Origin: RYN-133 sp963754285
Lineage (GTDB): Bacteria; Actinomycetota; Actinomycetes; Mycobacteriales; Jatrophihabitantaceae
DNA length: 64,000 nt
Direction of reading: 5' to 3'
Assembly: GCA_963754285.1 (NCBI GenBank)
Contig: CAVWFN010000009.1
Span: forward strand, 62,001-126,000
The number at the start of each line of letters is the position of its first letter. Positions within the stretch are counted from its first letter, which is position 1. A program made the translations under genes and the position numbers. This document shows positions 45,091-54,682 of this stretch, in pieces. The notes under the pieces are model-generated. The model searched no databases. It saw only the letters and a program-made list of their open reading frames with translations, and was not told the DNA's origin.

Positions 45091-46430
45091 CGCCGCAGCC
45101 TCGGCGCAGCGCTCGCGCGGCTGAGCAGGGCGAGCGCGGTGTTGAGGCTGCCGCTGCCGCCCCAGGTGGCGGTCGGGATGCCGATGTCGGCGAGCCGGTC
45201 GATGTCCACGTCGTGCTGCAGCCGCTGCAGCCGCCAGGCCAGGTCGGCCGTCGAACCTGCCGACCCTTGGACGGTGTAGTCGCCGAGGCTGTCGATGACC
45301 AGGACGGTGTGTCCCGACCGGGCGATCTCGAAGGCCACTTCGGGACGCGCAGCCTCGAGCAGCGGGGTGATCAGGATGACCATCGCCCGGGGCGCGATCC
45401 GGCCGAGCATTCGCGCCAGACGCGCCGCGGCGGTGCGTCGGCCGGGTTCGGTATCGACGTCGATGAGTGCGTCGACGATGCGGTCGAGGTGTGCGCGCCC
45501 GGCCGCGGGCAGCACGGTTCTGGTGGCCGGTCCGTCGTCGACGAGCCCGACGCGGTCGCCGGCTCGCAGGTAGTGCTCGGCCAGTGCCGCGGCGGCGTGG
45601 ACGGCGGTGTCGAGCGTGCCTCCGATGCGCGCCGGGTCGTCACCGGGGACGAGGTCGGTGGAACTGTCCAGCACGATCATCACCGTCGCGTCCAGGTCGG
45701 TGACGGTCTCGGTCACGTGCAGTGCGCGGGTGCGCAGCGACACGGGCCAGTTGATCCGTTTGAGGCGGTCGCCGACCTGGAACGGCCGGATTCCGGCCAG
45801 GTCGGTGCCTTCGCCGCGCCGGCGCGAGCGGTGGGCACCCACGAGGCCGGTCGCAACCGGCAGAACGTCGCTGACGGTGAACCTCTCGCGATAGGGCAAC
45901 ACCTTGATCGGCGGCCCGGACACCTGGGCGTCCGCGCAGAACAGCCCCTGCCCGGCCCACGCGATCACCTGCGCCGATCCGATCGAGGTTCGTGACCAGC
46001 GCCGCGCGGTGACGACGTACTGGACGAGGGTCTGACCCGGCTCGGCGGCGGCGACGCGGGTCAGCGCGTCGCGCGAGCGCAGCCACTCGCCCGGGGCGAG
46101 GTTGACGCTCAGCAGGTCGGCGCCCGGAGGGGCGGTGACCCTGACCCGGGCATGGGTGCTCTGGTCCTCCAGCAGCGTGCTCGCCGCGCCCCGCAGGCGC
46201 ACGTGGAGCGACCCCCCGCCGGCCCGGCCGACGTGGAACAGCAGCCAGGCGAGCAGCGGCGCGGCGAGCGCGATGAGATCGGGCCGGTGCAGCGCGATGC
46301 TGCCGAAGGCCAGCGCGCCGCTGGTCGTTGCCGCGCAGAGCAACGCGAGGGTGGGCCGCCACCCGCCGGCTTCCTGCCCGCTGGTCGCCTGCTGCCCGTT
46401 GGGTACTTGTTGCCCGACGGCCGCGCTCAC
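45087..46430 (-). CDS. DUF58 domain protein
   Basis: This 447-residue protein has two N-terminal hydrophobic segments (TLALLCAATTSGALAFGS and LIALAAPLLAWLLFHVG), an extracytoplasmic-type beta domain and a DUF58 core with DLAGIRPFQVGDRLKRINWP, TVTDLDATVMIVLDSSTDLV (vWA-like metal site) and AHAALAEHYLRAGD-like helices. DUF58 proteins regularly partner with MoxR ATPases and transglutaminase or DUF4129 proteins. The start GTG 46430 overlaps the MoxR stop. Its role is unknown, but envelope-protein maturation is the usual suggestion. Confidence 0.86.
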   Translation of the reverse strand: MSAAVGQQVPNGQQATSGQEAGGWRPTLALLCAATTSGALAFGSIALHRPDLIALAAPLLAWLLFHVGRAGGGSLHVRLRGAASTLLEDQSTHARVRVTAPPGADLLSVNLAPGEWLRSRDALTRVAAAEPGQTLVQYVVTARRWSRTSIGSAQVIAWAGQGLFCADAQVSGPPIKVLPYRERFTVSDVLPVATGLVGAHRSRRRGEGTDLAGIRPFQVGDRLKRINWPVSLRTRALHVTETVTDLDATVMIVLDSSTDLVPGDDPARIGGTLDTAVHAAAALAEHYLRAGDRVGLVDDGPATRTVLPAAGRAHLDRIVDALIDVDTEPGRRTAAARLARMLGRIAPRAMVILITPLLEAARPEVAFEIARSGHTVLVIDSLGDYTVQGSAGSTADLAWRLQRLQHDVDIDRLADIGIPTATWGGSGSLNTALALLSRASAAPRLRR

Positions 46431-47416
46431 CGCCGGAACATGTCCTCGGCACGCGGGGCCGGCACGTGACTCAACACCGTCCGGACGATGTCGACCCCGC
46501 CGACGTCACGCATCCACACCTCCGGCTTGAGCGTGATGCGGTGCGCGAGGGCGGCCACGGCGACCGCCTTGACGTCCTCGGGCACGACGTAGTCGCGGCC
46601 TTCGATCACCGCCTTGGCCCGTGCGGTCAGGACAAGCGCGAGCGAGCCGCGTGGCGACGCGCCGAGCAGCACCTGATTGGACTCGCGGGTGGCCCGGGTC
46701 AGCGCCACGCAGTAGCGCTGCACGCTCTCGTCGACCTCGACGTGCTCGACGATCTGCTGCGCGTTCAGCAGGCCGGCCGAGTCGGTGACCTGTTCGACGT
46801 CGACCTCCTCGCGTGCCCGCGAGATCCGGTTGCTGAGAACCGTGATCTCGTCCTCGGCGTCCGGGTAGTCGAAGGAGACCTGGAGCAGGAACCGGTCGAG
46901 CTGCGCCTCGGGCAACGGGTAGGTGCCCTCGTACTCGATCGGGTTCGCGGTCGCGATGACGTGGAAGGGCCGCTCGAGCGGGAACGTGGTGCCCTCGACG
47001 GTGACCTGGCGCTCCTGCATCGCCTCGAGCAGCGCCGACTGCGTCTTGGGTGGGGTGCGGTTGATCTCGTCCGCGAGCAGCAGCCCGGCGAACAGCGGGC
47101 CCTGGCGGAACTGGAACTCGGCGACTCGCTGGTCCCACACGAACGAGCCGGTCACGTCTGCGGGCAGGAGGTCGGGAGTGAACTGCACGCGCCGGAACGG
47201 CAGGCCGAGGGTCTGCGCCAGCGTGCGGGCGGCCAACGTCTTGCCGAGCCCGGGACTGTCTTGCAGCAGCACGTGTCCGCCCGCGAGCACACCGGCCAGC
47301 ACCAACTCGAGGGCCGCACGTTTGCCGACGATCGCGCGCTCGACCTGGTCGAGCACGTCGCTGCAGAGCTGAGTCACATCGGCCGCGGCGCCGGTCACAG
47401 CTTGTCGGCTGGTCAC
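46427..47416 (-). CDS. MoxR-family AAA+ ATPase
   Basis: This 329-residue MoxR ATPase acts as a chaperone for metal or cofactor insertion or complex assembly. Walker A is QDSPGLGKTL near residue 45, Walker B LLLADEINRTPPKTQSALLEAM, sensor 1 HVIATANPIEYEGTYPLPEAQLDRF, and GASPRGSLALVLTARAKAV the lid. The start is GTG 47416, overlapping the upstream stop (GTGA). The flanking membrane genes and DUF58 form its likely partner set. Confidence 0.93.
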   Translation of the reverse strand: MTSRQAVTGAAADVTQLCSDVLDQVERAIVGKRAALELVLAGVLAGGHVLLQDSPGLGKTLAARTLAQTLGLPFRRVQFTPDLLPADVTGSFVWDQRVAEFQFRQGPLFAGLLLADEINRTPPKTQSALLEAMQERQVTVEGTTFPLERPFHVIATANPIEYEGTYPLPEAQLDRFLLQVSFDYPDAEDEITVLSNRISRAREEVDVEQVTDSAGLLNAQQIVEHVEVDESVQRYCVALTRATRESNQVLLGASPRGSLALVLTARAKAVIEGRDYVVPEDVKAVAVAALAHRITLKPEVWMRDVGGVDIVRTVLSHVPAPRAEDMFRR

Positions 47417-47955
47417 AGCGCCTCCAGCCGGGAGATCCAGTCCGCCAGTTCCGGACGCGTCGGCGCCGTTGTCGCCGGCTGTTGCGTGAGCTGCCACAAG
47501 GAATCTCCCAAGAGGGTGCGGGCGGTGTCGGGATCGTTGTGCAGGTCGACCGCGGAGCGATGCCGCAGCCGTTGTTCGGCGATTTCGAGCAACCACGGGC
47601 GCACCCGCAGATTGAACCGGTCGGTGTCGCGGAAACCGTTGTCGATCAGGCGCTCGACGCGGCGCAGTCCACCGCTCTCACGATCGGTACGGGTCCGGTG
47701 GAACGAGCGGTACAGGCGGCTCGGTGGCGAGCGGTAGCCGCGTGAGGCGAGCACGCCGGCACCGACCATCAGGACGCCGACTGCGCAGACGACACCGATC
47801 AGCCACGTCGGGGCGTCCACTCCCGTGTCGTTGGCCGCAGCCACCGTGCCGATGACTCCGGCGGCCACAGCCGCGGCACCGAAGCGAATCAACACGCCGA
47901 GGTCGTCGCGACGGCGGTCACTGAGCCTGCCGCGCTCACCGCTACTGCGCGGCAT
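47413..47955 (-). CDS. Two-helix membrane protein of the MoxR/DUF58 module
   Basis: This protein of about 180 residues has two membrane helices (LIRFGAAAVAAGVIGTVAAA and WLIGVVCAVGVLMVGAGVLA) and a C-terminal soluble part (RVERLIDNGFRDTDRFNLR, VRPWLLEIAEQRLRHRSAVD, DPDTARTLLGDSLWQLTQ). No named family is recognised, but proteins with this shape are usual between DUF4129 and MoxR genes. The start is ATG 47955 by position; GTG 47985 is also possible. It overlaps both neighbours. Confidence 0.72.
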   Translation of the reverse strand: MPRSSGERGRLSDRRRDDLGVLIRFGAAAVAAGVIGTVAAANDTGVDAPTWLIGVVCAVGVLMVGAGVLASRGYRSPPSRLYRSFHRTRTDRESGGLRRVERLIDNGFRDTDRFNLRVRPWLLEIAEQRLRHRSAVDLHNDPDTARTLLGDSLWQLTQQPATTAPTRPELADWISRLEAL

Positions 47956-48700
47956 TGCTGGTTCCATCGGCAGGTTCGAGGTCACGGGTGCGGAGGTCGT
48001 CGAGGATGCCGGTCAACGCCTCGCGCGCCGCCTCGGCGTCCGCGGCGGTCATGGGATGCCGCGAGAAGCGTGCCTCGCGGTACAGCGCGGCCAACGCGCG
48101 CAACGGATCCGCCCGCACCCCGCCCGCAGCCAGCATCCGGCCGACCGCCTCTTCGGGTGTGTCGGACGCGATGCGTGGTAGGCCGGCCTCGCCGGCAGCG
48201 TCCTCCAACTGCACCCAGCAACGGATGATCGCGTCGTCGACCGGACCGCCCGCGCCGAGTTCGGACAGCGCGCGGTCGAGTGCCGAGCCGACGTGCAGCG
48301 CGATGACCGGATCGGGGTCGGCCATATCGCCGGATCCCAATCGCAGCTTCGGCAGTGCCCGGCGGCGCAACGTCGTCTGGAGCAGGAACACGATGATCAT
48401 GATCGCAGCCAGGATTGCGGCCAGCCCGCCGATCACGAAGACCACTGCGAACGGGACGACGCTCGGTTTGCGATTGTTCTGCTGTGCAGACGACTGGTCG
48501 TGCTGCGGCGGGATGGACGGCAGCGCGGTCGGCCCCGTATTGAAGGTGCCGCCGGTCGCGACGTGCCGGTGCCCGACCGGCGCGACATGGGCAGCGGCGA
48601 TCAGCACGACCACCGCAGCGATCGCCAGCGCAGCCAGAGCAGCGACCACGAGGCGCGTGCGCTGCGGGGCGCCCGTCTCGTCGGTCGGCAATTCGCTCAT
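47942..48700 (-). CDS. DUF4129 membrane protein
   Basis: This 252-residue protein has two membrane helices (LVVAALAALAIAAVVVLIAAA, about 17-37; VVFVIGGLAAILAAIMIIVFL, about 90-110) and the C-terminal DUF4129 helical domain: DDAIIRCWVQLEDAAGEAGL, SDTPEEAVGRMLAAGGV and LRALAALYREARFSRHPMT. DUF4129 is often fused to or encoded with transglutaminase-like and DUF58/MoxR proteins. The start is ATG 48700, overlapping the pdxT stop (ATGA), so it is coupled to the PLP genes. Confidence 0.86.
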   Translation of the reverse strand: MSELPTDETGAPQRTRLVVAALAALAIAAVVVLIAAAHVAPVGHRHVATGGTFNTGPTALPSIPPQHDQSSAQQNNRKPSVVPFAVVFVIGGLAAILAAIMIIVFLLQTTLRRRALPKLRLGSGDMADPDPVIALHVGSALDRALSELGAGGPVDDAIIRCWVQLEDAAGEAGLPRIASDTPEEAVGRMLAAGGVRADPLRALAALYREARFSRHPMTAADAEAAREALTGILDDLRTRDLEPADGTSNAAQ

Positions 48701-49293
48701 CGCGCTGCGGACACCATCGCGCAAAAGTACTCGTGCACCCGGCCGTCGCCGGTCATTTCGGGGTGGAACGAGGTGGCGAGCAGCGGTCCCTGCCGCACCG
48801 CGATCACGTGCCCGGCCGCAGTGCTGCCGAGTGCGGTCGCCTTCGGGCCTACGTCTTGCACCCACGGCGCCCGGATGAACACCGCGTGCACCGGGCCGCC
48901 CTCGACCCCGTCGATCGTGACGTCCTCTTCGAAGGAGTCGACCTGCCGACCGAACGCGTTGCGGCGCACCGTGATGTCGAGCCCGCCGATCGTGTCCGCC
49001 AACGGCGATCCCTCGGTGTCGACCCGGTCAGCCAGCAGGATCATCCCCGCGCACGAGCCGTACACCGGCAGTCCGCCGCGGATGCGCTCGCGCAGCGGCT
49101 CGAGCAGCCCGAACGTGCGCGCCAGCTTCACCATGGTCGTCGATTCGCCGCCGGGCAGCACGAGCCCGTCCACACGCTCGAGTTCGCTCGGACGCCGCAC
49201 CGGCACCGCCGCACATCCTGCGGCTTCGAGCGCACGGGCGTGCTCGCGCACGTCCCCCTGCAGCGCGAACACGCCGATCGTCGGTCCGGTCAC
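48697..49293 (-). CDS. pdxT: Pyridoxal 5'-phosphate synthase glutaminase subunit
   Basis: PdxT is the class I glutaminase that delivers ammonia to PdxS for PLP synthesis. The 198-residue protein has GVFALQGDVREHARALEA, the LPGGESTTMVKLAR oxyanion region, the nucleophile in VYGSCAGMILLAD (Cys near residue 80), and the catalytic His-Glu in TSFHPEMTGDGRVHEYF. The start is GTG 49293. It follows pdxS after 89 bases that contain a nested palindrome; in M. tuberculosis tesB2 lies between them. Confidence 0.95.
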   Translation of the reverse strand: MTGPTIGVFALQGDVREHARALEAAGCAAVPVRRPSELERVDGLVLPGGESTTMVKLARTFGLLEPLRERIRGGLPVYGSCAGMILLADRVDTEGSPLADTIGGLDITVRRNAFGRQVDSFEEDVTIDGVEGGPVHAVFIRAPWVQDVGPKATALGSTAAGHVIAVRQGPLLATSFHPEMTGDGRVHEYFCAMVSAAR

Positions 49294-49308
49294 GCTTGCC
49301 CCACCCCT

Positions 49309-49378
49309 CGCGAGTGGTCAGTTACAGCTCGAGTGGTCACTAATAAGTGACCACTCGGCGCATAAGTGACCACTCGCG
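49309..49378. repeat. Nested inverted repeat between pdxS and pdxT
   Basis: Four copies of the unit GAGTGGTCA(C/G)TTA or close variants fill this spacer, two in each orientation. The inner pair forms a perfect 12-base stem (49330-49341 with 49346-49357) around the loop AATA. The outer pair, CGCGAGTGGTCA (49309-49320) and TGACCACTCGCG (49367-49378), brackets it. The whole can fold as a long hairpin or two alternative ones. There is no T-tract. It could be a transcript-stabilising structure, a protein-binding site, or an intergenic palindromic repeat element. Confidence 0.85.
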
Positions 49379-49382
49379 GGAG

Positions 49383-50273
<891 letters not shown>

Positions 50274-50283
50274 GGGACCGATT

Positions 50284-53001
50284 CTACGAGCCGTCCGCAC
50301 CCCCGGACGCCGCGAGGACGAGTCCGCCTGGCATCTGGTGGCCTGGCTCGGTCGATCCGGGGCCATCGGTCTGCGCGCCGACCTGCGCGCCGACCTGGGT
50401 GGCGACCTGGGTGGCATAGTCGCGCCACAGCGCCTGGGCGGGGGTCAGCACCGGATCCCAGGGCATCGCGGTCCCAGTCCAGTGCACGATGGCCGGGTCG
50501 ACGACGTCCTCACGCAGCAAGGCGGCATTCCAGCGTGGTTCGAGCGGGTAACGGTCAGTGCCGGCATAGCCGAGAAGTGCCAGCCCGGCGTCGAGTCCGT
50601 AGTGCTCGGCCCAGGCCAGCCAGGTCGCGCTGAAGCCGTCGGTACGCAGCCGGTGCAGGTCGAGGACGAGCACCGCGTCATCGAGCGCGGGGGCGTCGAA
50701 GGGCTGACTCGCGACCATGCTGCGCAGCCAATCGGCCGCGCGGCGCTGCGGCAGCGGCGCCGCCGCGCGGCGCCACCTGTGGTGGGCCGTGACGGACGAG
50801 TCACGCGCAGCGAGCGCGCGACCGGCGAGGTCGAGCCGGGCCAATTCGGCAACATCGCCCAGGACGAGGCTGGCAGTGTCGAGGTAGACGACGCGGTCGA
50901 GGTCGGCGAGCAGCTCGGGCAACAGGATCCGGTCGACATCGACAGCCTCGACCCGCTCCGGTGCCGAGACGTGGTCGAGCGGCAGCACCGTGATCGCGGT
51001 CGTCGGGAAGGCTGCTGCGAGCCGCTGGTCGAATTCGGGCGCAATGTCTCGCGCGAGCAGCCACAGCCGGACGGGCGCGGAGGCGTTGGCGACGATCGAC
51101 GCGATGAGGACGGTGGCGGCATCGACGCGATCGGCGTCGAGGCACAGCGCGACGTCGACGGGTTCGCCCGCGTCAACGCCGGCCAGAGGCTCGGGGCGAT
51201 AGCGGCGCGCCGCAGCGCGGCTTGTCTCGACGGCGTCGGCCACATCGACGCTCGCCGGTGGCGGCTCGGACACCGCGGCGAAACGTTCGCGGGCGAGCGC
51301 GACGCGGTCGGTGGTCAGTTCACGCCAGCGGTGGTAGATCTCGGCCTCGCCGGCGCCGTCGACGATCAGCCCGAACATCTCGGCGAGCAGTCCACGCACG
51401 CTGCGCTGCATGCGGCGCAGCGGTGGCGAGCCCGGGGTGAGCCCGGTCAGGCCGGGAAAGCGCACGTCGCCGCGGCGGTGCGGACGGAACTCGACCGGGA
51501 CGCCGAGCGCCACGAAGGGCAGGTAGGCGTGCAGGCGCGAGGTCACCACACGCGAGAACTGACCCTGCCGCTCGGCCATCAGGTCGCGGGCGGTGCGCAA
51601 CGCCTCGACGAGCGTCATCTCGCGGTAGTCGTCGCGGGCATGGCTGATGACGACTGCGTCGTCGGCACCAGGACCCGCGGCCGCGCGAGGGAGATCGATC
51701 ACGCCGACCGGTCCGTCGCCGTCGCTGACCTCGTCCCGGTCGGGGAAGATCGCGTCGATCGTCGGCGTGAGGCAGCCGGTGAAGAAGGCGTCGACGCCGC
51801 GGCTGAGCAACAGGTCGACCGTCGTGTGGTCGCGACAGCCGATCGGCGCGTACTTGCGCAGGTAGGCGACCGCGTCGTCGTCGAGCATCGCTGCGTAGTT
51901 GACATGGAATGCGACGAAGATCGGCCGCAGGTTCGGGTGGTACGGAAAATCGCAGAACCGGCGGTAGAGCGGGTGCATGTGCCAGCCGAACGCGATCGTC
52001 CAGGTGTCCGGGGGAACGGCGTCACCGGAGCTGAACTCGCGGTTCACATCGAGCAGGTGCACCGCGCGCGGGGCATCGCCGGACCGATCGTCGGGGCGGT
52101 CGTCGGGGCGGGCACCGATGCGCAGGTCGGCGCGAACCTGCTGCTGCAACTCGCCGGCCAGCAGCCCGAGCCCGTCCTCGCCGGTGAACCGCACGTCGCT
52201 GAACCGCGCGAGGTTGCCGATGAGCGCGAGGGTCTGGATGTAGTCGCCGAGATTGCTCGACGCCGAGTCCTGGTCGGGCGACTGGTAGTCGAGGATCGCG
52301 AAGGGCACGGCTCCGGCGGGCACCGGCTTCGGCGCGCGGGCCAGGGTCGACTCGATGTGCCGCGCGGAGGCCCGGGCGCGTGCGCTCAACTCGGCGGCGG
52401 GCCGGCGGCGCAACTCGGCCATCAACGCGGCTGCCGGGCCACGCTCGCCGGCGACCAGGAACCGGCCGGCCAGGTCGACCAGCACGGTGTCGTCGAAGCG
52501 CGCGGGTGAGGCGGCGATGTCCGCAGCGCGGCCGCGGGCATCGGCGCGGCTGCTGGCCAGCGCGCCGTCGACCGCCTCGACCGGCACGTAGGTGGCCAGG
52601 ACGTCGTCGTCGAGGCCCGCCGCCAGCTCCCACGCCTGCTCGAAGCGTCCCTGTCGGTGCCGCAGAGCGATCAGGCCGACGAGCGCGGCGGTTCGTCCGG
52701 ACGGCAACCGTCGCACGGCCTCGGTCAGTGCCCAGGCGGCATCGGGGTCTTGAGCCGCACTGAGCGCGACGACACCGCGGTAGGTGGCCCGTTCCAGAGA
52801 CGCACCGGCGGTCAGCTCGCGAGTGAACTCGGCGTGCGCGGCACTGGCGCGCACCTGTTCGAGCACGCTCGGATTCGACGGCGGGACGAGACGTGCCGGG
52901 TCGGCCGGCACGGGACGGCCGAGTGCGACGCCGGCCAGCCGCGCCCACGCTGTGACATAGCGCTCGTCGATCCGGGGCGGACCCGGGGGCGGTGCGCTCA
53001 T
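50284..53001 (-). CDS. Fusion of polysaccharide pyruvyl transferase-like and GT8-like domains
   Basis: This 905-residue protein combines three parts. Residues 1-230 are helical and repeat-like, with no signal peptide. The middle (about 235-530) resembles polysaccharide pyruvyl transferases: ILDYQSPDQDSASSNLGDYI, FVAFHVNYAAML, KYAPIGCRDHTTVDLLLSRG and FFTGCLTPTID. The C-terminal part (about 610-850) resembles family 8 glycosyltransferases: VDVALCLDADRVDAATVLIA, LADLDRVVYLDTASLVLGDV with the DxD-like metal site replaced by YLDTAS, and a WNAALLREDVVDPAIVHWTG end. A Gln/Val-rich tail follows. It may sugar-modify and pyruvylate a surface polysaccharide, but neither activity is proven. The start is ATG 53001. 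Confidence 0.75.
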   Translation of the reverse strand: MSAPPPGPPRIDERYVTAWARLAGVALGRPVPADPARLVPPSNPSVLEQVRASAAHAEFTRELTAGASLERATYRGVVALSAAQDPDAAWALTEAVRRLPSGRTAALVGLIALRHRQGRFEQAWELAAGLDDDVLATYVPVEAVDGALASSRADARGRAADIAASPARFDDTVLVDLAGRFLVAGERGPAAALMAELRRRPAAELSARARASARHIESTLARAPKPVPAGAVPFAILDYQSPDQDSASSNLGDYIQTLALIGNLARFSDVRFTGEDGLGLLAGELQQQVRADLRIGARPDDRPDDRSGDAPRAVHLLDVNREFSSGDAVPPDTWTIAFGWHMHPLYRRFCDFPYHPNLRPIFVAFHVNYAAMLDDDAVAYLRKYAPIGCRDHTTVDLLLSRGVDAFFTGCLTPTIDAIFPDRDEVSDGDGPVGVIDLPRAAAGPGADDAVVISHARDDYREMTLVEALRTARDLMAERQGQFSRVVTSRLHAYLPFVALGVPVEFRPHRRGDVRFPGLTGLTPGSPPLRRMQRSVRGLLAEMFGLIVDGAGEAEIYHRWRELTTDRVALARERFAAVSEPPPASVDVADAVETSRAAARRYRPEPLAGVDAGEPVDVALCLDADRVDAATVLIASIVANASAPVRLWLLARDIAPEFDQRLAAAFPTTAITVLPLDHVSAPERVEAVDVDRILLPELLADLDRVVYLDTASLVLGDVAELARLDLAGRALAARDSSVTAHHRWRRAAAPLPQRRAADWLRSMVASQPFDAPALDDAVLVLDLHRLRTDGFSATWLAWAEHYGLDAGLALLGYAGTDRYPLEPRWNAALLREDVVDPAIVHWTGTAMPWDPVLTPAQALWRDYATQVATQVGAQVGAQTDGPGSTEPGHQMPGGLVLAASGGADGS

Positions 53002-53063
53002 GGCCGCTCAGTATTCCATCAGGGACGGCTCGGACGGCGTGCCCGGGGTCGGGCGGCGCGTCG

Positions 53064-54146
53064 TCAGCCCTGGACGCGCACGCCCTTGCGGATGAGCACC
53101 ACCCAGGTGTTGCCGGGCGTGAGAGGGATCGTCTTGCCGTTGGCGGCGTGCAACTGCGTGCCGTAGGCCAGCCGCTTGCGCGACCACGTGCCGAAGATGC
53201 GGTGCCCGTTGCGGAACACCTGCACCGGGCCCTTGCCCACGGTGTAGGTGAATTGCGAGGGATTGCCGTTCACATCCGTGTCCCGCGGGTGTGACACGAC
53301 CGTGCAGGACTGGATGATCACGTTCGCAGCCGTGACGAGCTTGCCGTCGGCCGCATGCTGGCGCTCCCCGTCGATGTAGCGCACGTACTTGTGCAGCTTC
53401 GGGTTGTAGCGGAACTGCACCGGCGTTCCGGACTGGTACGAACCGGTCACGACGGTGCGGATGTTGAAGCCCGGCTCGGTGTGCAGGCCGGTGATCCGCT
53501 TGGCGAAGGTCCAGCCGTTTCCGTGTGGCGGCGGGGTCTTGGTGTGCTCGGCGACCTGGCGCAGGTTCAACGCCAGGTTGATGTAGCTCGATGCTGCGCG
53601 GGAGACGCGGTGATAGAACGGCGCGCCGGCGTCGTTGCTCCAGCTGGTGATGCCGGAGCGGTGCACGCGCGGCAGCGAGTCGTGCGCTCCGCCGGAATAC
53701 GCCTCGGTGATCTTCCCGTACTGCAAGAGCAGGTCGGGGTCGCTCGGTCGGGTGCTGCGCACGTAGCCGACCGTCGGCTTGTACGTGCCGAACAGCGCAG
53801 CCAGGCGGGTGAGCCCACCCTCGACGGCCTCGATGTAGACGACGTCTGCACGGTCGATGCCGAGCTGGGGACGGCCGGGGGCGGTGTCGTCGATCTTCAC
53901 GGCGATGAGCGGCAGCTTCGGCGCCTTGCCGAAGCCGGTCAGCGGGTTCACCGCGGCGTGGTGCGTGTGGTGCACCTTCGGCTTCGGGGTGGGCTTCGGC
54001 GTCGGCGTGGTGCTCGAACTGGTCGGCGGCGACGGAGGCGGCGCCGAGGACGACGGCGCCGACGAGCCGCTGCTGGTGCAGGCCGAGGCGAGCAGCGTGA
54101 GGACGCTCGCCGGGATCACTGCCAGCCGTGCGCGCCGGGTCGTCAT
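53064..54146 (-). CDS. DUF3048 lipoprotein
   Basis: This 360-residue exported lipoprotein has the lipobox LLASAC near residue 20, a Ser/Pro/Thr-rich linker (PPPSPPTSSSTTPTPKPTPK) with a basic His-rich end, and a DUF3048 domain (LPLIAVKIDDTAPGRPQLGI, DVVYIEAVEGGLTRLAALF, VGYVRSTRPSDPDLLLQYG, SGGAHDSLPRV and a C-terminal GNTWVVLIRKG). The family is widespread in actinobacteria and its function is unknown. The start ATG 54146 overlaps the LemA-like gene's stop by 4 bases. Confidence 0.88.
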   Translation of the reverse strand: MTTRRARLAVIPASVLTLLASACTSSGSSAPSSSAPPPSPPTSSSTTPTPKPTPKPKVHHTHHAAVNPLTGFGKAPKLPLIAVKIDDTAPGRPQLGIDRADVVYIEAVEGGLTRLAALFGTYKPTVGYVRSTRPSDPDLLLQYGKITEAYSGGAHDSLPRVHRSGITSWSNDAGAPFYHRVSRAASSYINLALNLRQVAEHTKTPPPHGNGWTFAKRITGLHTEPGFNIRTVVTGSYQSGTPVQFRYNPKLHKYVRYIDGERQHAADGKLVTAANVIIQSCTVVSHPRDTDVNGNPSQFTYTVGKGPVQVFRNGHRIFGTWSRKRLAYGTQLHAANGKTIPLTPGNTWVVLIRKGVRVQG

Positions 54147-54673
54147 CGTGGGGACTCCGTCAAGGTCGGGGGCTCTGTGTCGTCGATGTCGAAGAACTGC
54201 GGCAGTTCGACGCGCCCTGCCAGGTGCAGCAGCCGCGGCATTCGCCGCGCCCGAAGGGTACGTGTGTCGCGCACGGCATCGTTGTAGAAACGACGGGCGA
54301 CCTGCACCCGGGCTGCTGCTTCTCTCAGCTCTTCGGTCGCTTCCGGTGGGATTCCGGCGCTGCCCGCCAGGCGGGTCACGCCCCGTCCGACCGCGTTCTC
54401 GACGGCCTCGCGACGCTCCGGACCCTCCGGCGAGGTCGCCGCGAGCGCGGTGGCTTCGAGCTGCGCCCGCTCGTCAGGGGCGAGCGCCGTCTCGGGCATC
54501 TCGACGACGTGCAGCAGCGCGGCCGCGCGGCGCACCAGCTGGGCGTCGAGGGCCGCACGCGCGGCGTCGACGCGGGCGTGGAGCCGGTCCAGGCGGGTCA
54601 GCGTGAACGTCACCCACATCGACAGCAAGATCGCGAGGAGAACCGCGGCGATGAGCCAGCCGACGGGAAGCAT
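54143..54673 (-). CDS. LemA-like membrane protein
   Basis: This 176-residue protein has one N-terminal membrane helix (LIAAVLLAILLSMWVTFTL), then LDRLHARVDAARAALDAQLV, which resembles the LemA start, and a long helical region ending in an acidic FFDIDDTEPPTLTESP. The family has no known biochemical role. It follows pimA by nine bases and overlaps DUF3048. In M. tuberculosis the gene after pimA (Rv2609c) also encodes a membrane protein of this N-terminal type. Confidence 0.72.
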   Translation of the reverse strand: MLPVGWLIAAVLLAILLSMWVTFTLTRLDRLHARVDAARAALDAQLVRRAAALLHVVEMPETALAPDERAQLEATALAATSPEGPERREAVENAVGRGVTRLAGSAGIPPEATEELREAAARVQVARRFYNDAVRDTRTLRARRMPRLLHLAGRVELPQFFDIDDTEPPTLTESPR

Positions 54674-54682
54674 GGCCGGACC

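Noticed and set aside
49294..49382. Intrinsic terminator after pdxS
   Set aside because: The hairpins are strong, but no T-tract follows in either direction, and pdxT lies directly downstream in the same pathway.
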